NCBI GenBank assembly: GCA_045649025.1
Contig: JAZRPB010000034.1
Span: 1-27,020 of the forward strand
Direction of reading: 5' to 3'
DNA length: 27,020 nt
Origin: Ornithomonoglobus_A sp045649025
GTDB taxonomy: Bacteria; Bacillota; Clostridia; UBA1381
In this document: in pieces, positions 22,534 to 27,020 of the stretch
Position numbering within the stretch: the first letter of the stretch is position 1
Layout of the letters: each line of letters begins with the position of its first letter
Program-made: the position numbers and the translations under genes
Notes under the pieces: model-generated
The model's database searches: none
What the model was told of the DNA's origin: nothing
Seen by the model: only the letters and a program-made list of their open reading frames with translations

Positions 22534-23580
22534 ATGATATCAAAAAATGTTTTAAAAAAAATTACATCTCTATTATGTGTGGCTACGCTTGGCGTATCGC
22601 TTGTTGGTTGCACGGCTAATACAAACCAAGGAAAAACAATTGCTGTTGTTGCAAAGGGTGAATCACACGCATTCTGGCAATCTGTAAGAGCAGGTGCGGA
22701 GGCAGCAGGCAAAAAATATGGTTACAATATAACCTTCAGAGGTCCTGCAAGCGAGTCAGCAAAGGATTTACCATCGCAAAAGGAAATGCTGCAAACTGCA
22801 CTTTCAAACAATGTACAGGGTATAGTTTTGGCAACAATCGGCGAAGGCTTTGTGGGTATGCTTGAGCAGGCATATGAAAGAAATATACCTGTTGTAGAGT
22901 TTGACAGCGGTGTGTGGGAGGCAGACACAAAAACGCTTGATAGTGCAAATAAAAACCCGATTATTTCATCTGTGGCAACAAGCAACTATCTTGCGGCGGG
23001 TGTTGCCTCGGAAAATTTCTACAACAATATAAAAGATGAAATCGCAAAAAGTGACAGCTATGTTGTTGGTGTTATTCAACACGACGAAACTGTAACAGGA
23101 ATTGACAGAGCAAACGGCTTTATAGATAAATTTAAGGAGCTTGCAGAGTCGAATAGCGAAACTGCGGGTAAGGTAAAAATCGAACACGAAATTAAGCCAG
23201 GTGATGCCGATAATGCATATCGTTCAGCTCTTGAGGCATTATATGAAAAGGGTGCAAAGGCAATATTTATGAGTAATGAGGGTGTTGTTAAGCAGGTTTA
23301 TGATGCGATTGCAGGTTCGGGAAATAAATATGATGAATTAGTATTTTGCGGATATGACGCAGGCACAAAGCAAATTGAATGGATGAGGAAAACAAGCGGA
23401 CCAAAGCTTATTGGCTCTGTTGCACAAAATTCATATGAAATTGGCTATAAGGCAGTTGAAGAAGCAGTAAATGCGATAGAAGGTAAAGCAGTAAATGGTA
23501 ATGTTGATATTTCAGGTGCGTGGTGGAACAGCGAAAATGTTGACGAAATGATTGAAAATAAGTTAGTTTACCAAGGCTAA
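22534..23580 (+). CDS. Sugar-binding lipoprotein of the CUT2 ABC transporter
   Basis: The 348 residues start with a lipoprotein signal (lipobox LVGC, Cys26) and continue as a periplasmic-binding-protein type I fold (Peripla_BP_4). TIAVVAKGESHAFWQSVRAGAEAAGKKYG gives the first strand and helix. VQGIVLATIGEG, VVEFDSG, GVIQHDETVTGIDRANGF and the hinge segment LVFCGYDAGTKQIEWM follow. Aromatic and acidic residues such as Phe and Trp in SHAFWQ and Asp in EFDSG are likely ligand contacts. The sugar cannot be told; ribose, galactose, rhizopine/inositol or autoinducer-type ligands are all possible. The gene order ATPase-permease-receptor is that of rbsACB, but no rbsD, rbsK or regulator is linked. 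Confidence 0.92.
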   Translation: MISKNVLKKITSLLCVATLGVSLVGCTANTNQGKTIAVVAKGESHAFWQSVRAGAEAAGKKYGYNITFRGPASESAKDLPSQKEMLQTALSNNVQGIVLATIGEGFVGMLEQAYERNIPVVEFDSGVWEADTKTLDSANKNPIISSVATSNYLAAGVASENFYNNIKDEIAKSDSYVVGVIQHDETVTGIDRANGFIDKFKELAESNSETAGKVKIEHEIKPGDADNAYRSALEALYEKGAKAIFMSNEGVVKQVYDAIAGSGNKYDELVFCGYDAGTKQIEWMRKTSGPKLIGSVAQNSYEIGYKAVEEAVNAIEGKAVNGNVDISGAWWNSENVDEMIENKLVYQG

Positions 23581-23582
23581 AA

Positions 23583-23619
23583 TAATAGGAGGTGTTGCTT
23601 AACGCAACACCTCCTATTA
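23583..23619. terminator. Strong hairpin terminator between the ABC cassette and cls
   Basis: TAATAGGAGGTGTTGC (23583-23598) pairs perfectly over 16 bp with GCAACACCTCCTATTA (23604-23619) around TTAAC. It lies 2 bp after one stop codon and 3 bp before the other, between converging genes. The T tail is short (ATTTTAG on the minus strand). Confidence 0.75.
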
Positions 23620-23622
23620 AAA

Positions 23623-25197
23623 TTACATCAACGGTGCAACAATACGCAGCGTGTGTCCAACAAGTCTTTGCCACATTGGAAACGATTTATACACTTCCAT
23701 TGTTACACGTTTTGATTTTTTCAGTGTTTGTATATAATCATCCTTAATATCTGCTATACACGGTGCATCTATAAGCAGCACACCGCACTCATATTGAAGA
23801 TACAGACTTCTAAAATCGTGGTTTATTGTACCAACCAATGCTTTTTTGTCATCACTTACCGACATCTTTGCATGCACAAAGCCTTCGGTATATTCATATA
23901 TCTTAATCCCCGCTTTTATAAGGTCATAATAGTATATCCTCGACAGATAAAATGCATATTTCTTATCGGGAATATGCGGCATAATAATTGATACTTCAAC
24001 ACCGCGTTGTACCGCATACTTCATGGCCTCCTGCATTTCATAATCAATCATAAGATATGGTGTTGTAATATAAACATAATCTTTTGCATTATTTAAAATA
24101 TCAATATATACCCTCTTACCCACCTCGTCATCATCAAGAGGCGTATCGGTGAATGGAATAACATAGCCCTGTGCGTCCTGTTCTTTATAGCGTTTAGATA
24201 TGCTTATATATTTTTTTAGTTGTTCATCTGAATCCCTTGGCGACGTAAGATTCCACACCTGTAAAAACATTGCACTCAAGCTTGATACACCCTCTCCGCA
24301 AAGCCTTATACCCGTGTCTTTCCAGTGCCCAAAACGTATAATTCTGTTTGCATATTCATCAGCAAGGTTAATTCCGCCTGTATACCCCACTTTACTGTCA
24401 ATTACACATATTTTTCTGTGGTCACGATTATTCTGGTGAGTTGAAAGCAAGGGAACAATTGGTGAGAAAACTCTGCATTTTATACCCATGTTGTTTAGAA
24501 CCTTATCATAGTCCTTTGGGAGTATACCCAAACATCCCATACCGTCATACATCAAACGTACTTCTACGCCCTCTTCAACTTTTTCCTTTAGAATTTCAAG
24601 CACCTCATCCCACACATGAGGGTTTTGGGTGTTTTTCATATGAGCATTAATAATATAGAACTCCATAAATATAAATTCTTTTGCTTTTTTGAGTTCATTT
24701 TTTATATCGTCAATCATATATTCGCCAAGAGAAAAATAATCGACAGCTGTGTTTTTAAACACAGGTGAATCACTACATTCCTTTAAGTATTTAATTATCC
24801 CTATGCTTTCACTGTTATTTTCCTTTATTTCATCAAGTACCTTCATATCCTGTTTAAGATTTTTGGCAATGTCGTCTCTTAAAAGATTGTACTTTTTTAA
24901 AATCATCTTATTACCTACATTGAAACGAATAAAAATGTAGAGAAAAACACCAAAAAATGGAAATACAGCAATAATAACAAACCACGTAATTTTAAAGGCG
25001 GGTTCACAATGGCGGTTTAACTCATATATAATTAGTCCAAGCGGAATAATAAATGAAAGAAGATTTACAACATTACGGCTTCCATTTCCAACATCGCCAA
25101 AAAAGTTGAAGCTCCACGCAATAAAAAACAACTGAAATGCAATCAAAATAAATCCTATGAATTTATTTGAATAAATTAGTTTTAAAATATGCTTCAT
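23623..25197 (-). CDS. cls: Cardiolipin synthase
   Basis: Cls joins two phosphatidylglycerols to cardiolipin and glycerol at the membrane. The 524 residues start with three membrane segments (about 10-30, 41-57, 68-90), including a PLD-nuclease-N-type region, followed by two phospholipase-D domains. Both HKD motifs are complete: His260-Arg-Lys262-x4-Asp267 (DHRKICVID) and His442-Ala-Lys444-x4-Asp449 (VHAKMSVSD). The protein is slightly longer than typical Cls (about 480-515). A Cls-type transphosphatidylase is most likely, though other membrane PLD-family enzymes cannot be excluded. AAAGGATG precedes the ATG, 6 bp after the DUF5662 gene, so the two are co-transcribed. Confidence 0.92.
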   Translation of the reverse strand: MKHILKLIYSNKFIGFILIAFQLFFIAWSFNFFGDVGNGSRNVVNLLSFIIPLGLIIYELNRHCEPAFKITWFVIIAVFPFFGVFLYIFIRFNVGNKMILKKYNLLRDDIAKNLKQDMKVLDEIKENNSESIGIIKYLKECSDSPVFKNTAVDYFSLGEYMIDDIKNELKKAKEFIFMEFYIINAHMKNTQNPHVWDEVLEILKEKVEEGVEVRLMYDGMGCLGILPKDYDKVLNNMGIKCRVFSPIVPLLSTHQNNRDHRKICVIDSKVGYTGGINLADEYANRIIRFGHWKDTGIRLCGEGVSSLSAMFLQVWNLTSPRDSDEQLKKYISISKRYKEQDAQGYVIPFTDTPLDDDEVGKRVYIDILNNAKDYVYITTPYLMIDYEMQEAMKYAVQRGVEVSIIMPHIPDKKYAFYLSRIYYYDLIKAGIKIYEYTEGFVHAKMSVSDDKKALVGTINHDFRSLYLQYECGVLLIDAPCIADIKDDYIQTLKKSKRVTMEVYKSFPMWQRLVGHTLRIVAPLM

Positions 25198-25203
25198 ACT
25201 ATA

Positions 25204-25728
25204 TCATCCTTTCAGGCTTCTTATATATTTAAAGGTTTTCTCTTCTCCGTCCTCTTGCAGCATAGTAAGCCATTCGCCTAAAATCTTTGCCGTGTTTGGA
25301 TGCATATTCTTTTTTGCATTACCTCTTAAAAAATATTCTATGGGCTGATTATTCGTATATGCTTTGCCAAGATATACTTTACTTGCAGCAATCCTGTCGC
25401 AAAACATTTCCTTAACATATTTTAGAGGCATTTCAACACTCGTTGGCATTTTTGTTGCAGGATTATAATCAACCCAATATTCAAAATGATGTTTATTTCT
25501 CCCCTTATGGTGCATCCATGCTTTTGAATAGCCAATTGTTGCCCTTTCAGCCTCTGTTGGACTTTTTGTGCCAAGATAAAATTTTGCACCCATTATAAAC
25601 TCCGTCCACGAGTATTTAGATAAATCGTGCAACAAGCCTCTTATTGGTATTCCTGCCTTAAAGCATAAATTTGCAACTGCAATTTTATGCTTTGTTATTG
25701 TGCAAAAGTGTTTTACATAATGTGCCAT
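25204..25728 (-). CDS. DUF5662 family protein with HD-like histidine pattern
   Basis: The 174-residue protein has no signal or membrane segment. Its conserved-looking polar residues are His14, His34-Asp35 (RGLLHDLSKYSWTEF), His73-His74 and His80-His81 (MHHKGRNKHHFEYW) and Asp111 (MFCDRIAAS). The spacing recalls HD-domain phosphohydrolases (H...HD...H...D), so a metal-dependent phosphohydrolase is a reasonable guess, but not established. From memory it fits DUF5662. GAGGTGA precedes the ATG. It leads cls by 6 bp on one transcript from the promoter at 25795-25823. Confidence 0.78.
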   Translation of the reverse strand: MAHYVKHFCTITKHKIAVANLCFKAGIPIRGLLHDLSKYSWTEFIMGAKFYLGTKSPTEAERATIGYSKAWMHHKGRNKHHFEYWVDYNPATKMPTSVEMPLKYVKEMFCDRIAASKVYLGKAYTNNQPIEYFLRGNAKKNMHPNTAKILGEWLTMLQEDGEEKTFKYIRSLKG

Positions 25729-25794
25729 TTTTTCACCTCAATATATAAAAGAATAAAATTATCTCCTGTGTATATAATAAGCAATACAAAATAA

Positions 25795-25823
25795 ATTTTA
25801 TCATATGATTGGTTTAATGTCAA
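25795..25823 (-). promoter_or_regulatory. Sigma-A promoter of the DUF5662-cls operon
   Basis: On the minus strand TTGACA (25818-25823), a 17-nt spacer and TAAAAT (25795-25800) predict a start near 25788, 60 nt before the DUF5662 ATG. Its -35 lies within 30 bp of the divergent PTS start codon, so the PTS promoter must overlap it. Confidence 0.7.
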
Positions 25824-25851
25824 ATTTTAATTACAAGAAAGGATACATTAT

Positions 25852-27020
25852 ATGAAAGGTAAATTCTTTTCAGTTCTGCAACGTGTGGGACGTTCTTTTA
25901 TGCTCCCCATTGCACTGTTGCCCGTTGCAGGCTTATTATTAGGTGTTGGAAGCTCGTTTACAAACGCAACAATGCTTGAAGCATACAACCTAACAGGTAT
26001 TATTCACGAAGGAAATATTTTATATACCATATTAAATATTATGAACAGTGCAGGCAGTGTTGTATTTAACAATCTTGCCCTTCTGTTTGCTGTGGGTGTT
26101 GCAATAGGTATGGCAAAGCGTGAAAAAGAGGTTGCAGCTTTGTCGGGTGCAATTGCGTATCTTATTATGAATACTTCAATCAGTGCATTAATTGGCGCAT
26201 ATGGAGGACCATCTGCAATGCCTGAAAATTCAGTAACCTCTGTTCTTGGTGTAACAACATTGCAAATGGGTGTTTTTGGCGGTATTATAGTAGGTCTTGG
26301 TGTTGCGGCACTTCACAATCGTTTTTATACAATAGAGCTGCCACAGGTACTGTCTTTCTTTGGCGGAACGCGTTTTGTTCCAATAATAAGTGCACTTGTG
26401 TATCTTGTTGTTGGTATTATAATGTTCTATGTATGGCCATTTGTTCAAATATGGATTTCAAAGCTGGGTAACCTGGTGCTAAATTCGGGATATATAGGAA
26501 CATGGATTTACGGAATAATAGAAAGAGCACTGATACCATTTGGACTTCATCACGTGTTCTATATGCCGTTTTGGCAAACTGCACTTGGCGGAAGTGCAGT
26601 AATTGACGGCGAATTAATACAAGGTGCACAAAATATTTATTTTGCAGAGCTTGCCTCAAAATCAACAGAGGTATTTTCAGTTTCAGCCACACGTTTTATG
26701 GCAGGAAAATTCCCATTTATGATATTTGGTTTACCGGGTGCTGCATATGCAATGTATAAAAAAGCAAGAGTTGAAAAAAGAAAGGTTGCAGGCGGTCTTT
26801 TATTTAGTGCTGCTTTGACATCTTTCTTAACGGGTATTACAGAGCCACTAGAATTTACGTTTTTATTTGTAGCGCCGGCACTTTATATTGTTCATTGTAT
26901 TTTTGCAGGTCTTTCCTTTATGCTAATGCACATTCTAAAAGTAGCTGTTGGTATGACTTTTTCAGGCGGTTTGATTGACCTTGTTTTATTTGGTGTACTA
27001 CCGGGAAATGCAAAGACAAA
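25852..27020 (+). CDS. PTS transporter EIIC, glucose/maltose superfamily (3' end beyond window)
   Basis: The frame runs from an ATG with AAGAAAGGA (25835-25843) upstream to the right edge; 389 codons are visible and the gene is cut. It starts MKGKFFSVLQRVGRSFMLPI, the usual glucose-superfamily EIIC beginning, and has about ten hydrophobic helices. Diagnostic blocks are PVAGLLLGVG (23-32), LIPFGLHHVFYMPFWQTALGG and GITEPLEFTFLFVAPAL, whose Glu contacts sugar in this family. The IERALIPFGLHHV form looks closer to maltose/glucose (MalX-like) than to classic PtsG or NagE, but the substrate is open. EIIB and EIIA parts, if fused, lie outside. I see no antiterminator (RAT) hairpin in the leader. 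Confidence 0.92.
   Translation, partial: MKGKFFSVLQRVGRSFMLPIALLPVAGLLLGVGSSFTNATMLEAYNLTGIIHEGNILYTILNIMNSAGSVVFNNLALLFAVGVAIGMAKREKEVAALSGAIAYLIMNTSISALIGAYGGPSAMPENSVTSVLGVTTLQMGVFGGIIVGLGVAALHNRFYTIELPQVLSFFGGTRFVPIISALVYLVVGIIMFYVWPFVQIWISKLGNLVLNSGYIGTWIYGIIERALIPFGLHHVFYMPFWQTALGGSAVIDGELIQGAQNIYFAELASKSTEVFSVSATRFMAGKFPFMIFGLPGAAYAMYKKARVEKRKVAGGLLFSAALTSFLTGITEPLEFTFLFVAPALYIVHCIFAGLSFMLMHILKVAVGMTFSGGLIDLVLFGVLPGNAKT

Noticed and set aside
25729..25851. PTS antiterminator (RAT) hairpin or cre site before the EIIC gene
   Set aside because: No matching stem-loop plus terminator, and no recognisable cre box; the region is mostly the divergent promoter of the DUF5662 gene.

Overview
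The window is AT-rich DNA from an endospore-forming member of the Clostridia (Bacillota). The support is low G+C, AGGAGG-type ribosome binding sites, near-consensus sigma-A promoters with 17-bp spacers, and several spore genes (spoIVB, pdaA, spoIID, sleB). Family-level hints (a small Cys-rich DUF6472 protein, a CpXC protein, a histidine-less HPr) point to gut-type Eubacteriales, but I cannot name a genus. The right edge cuts a PTS gene. I saw no rRNA, tRNA, insertion sequence, phage gene or CRISPR array, so this reads as ordinary chromosomal backbone with interesting small elements between genes.

Left third (1-11.1 kb): glyA on the minus strand with a clear terminator; the PDZ/S55 protease gene spoIVB; a small HPr-like protein (histidine lost, regulatory serine kept) divergent from the tRNA methylthiotransferase gene mtaB; the spore-cortex de-N-acetylase gene pdaA divergent from a membrane-anchored NodB-fold protein whose metal-binding histidines are gone; metK with a small Cys-rich protein gene; then spoIID and an N-acetylmuramoyl-L-alanine amidase. 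Peptidoglycan remodelling, largely for sporulation, is the recurrent theme.

Middle (11.1-19.75 kb): the tmRNA gene ssrA with its own promoter and terminator, then a long minus-strand block. From a perfect TTGACA-N17-TATAAT promoter at 19719-19747 the order is yhbY, nadD, yqeK, rsfS, leuS, a CpXC protein, an acyl-CoA thioesterase and smpB, followed by sleB and a cation diffusion facilitator. The ribosome-related genes (yhbY, rsfS, leuS, smpB) and NAD synthesis (nadD) form a conserved housekeeping group, and the tmRNA and its partner SmpB lie within 2.3 kb of each other.

Right (19.75-27.02 kb): a ribose/galactose-type ABC transporter (ATPase, permease, lipoprotein receptor) from its own promoter, without linked catabolic genes; a cardiolipin synthase with an HD-like DUF5662 protein; and the start of a glucose-superfamily PTS EIIC gene.

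The best candidate for something undescribed lies between sleB and the cation exporter gene (12790-12956). A minus-strand TTGACA-N17-TATAAA promoter, a run of hairpins and a terminator-like hairpin form a self-contained small-RNA-like unit. It overlaps an 80-bp element that can fold into a compact four-way cruciform with 10-bp terminal inverted repeats.
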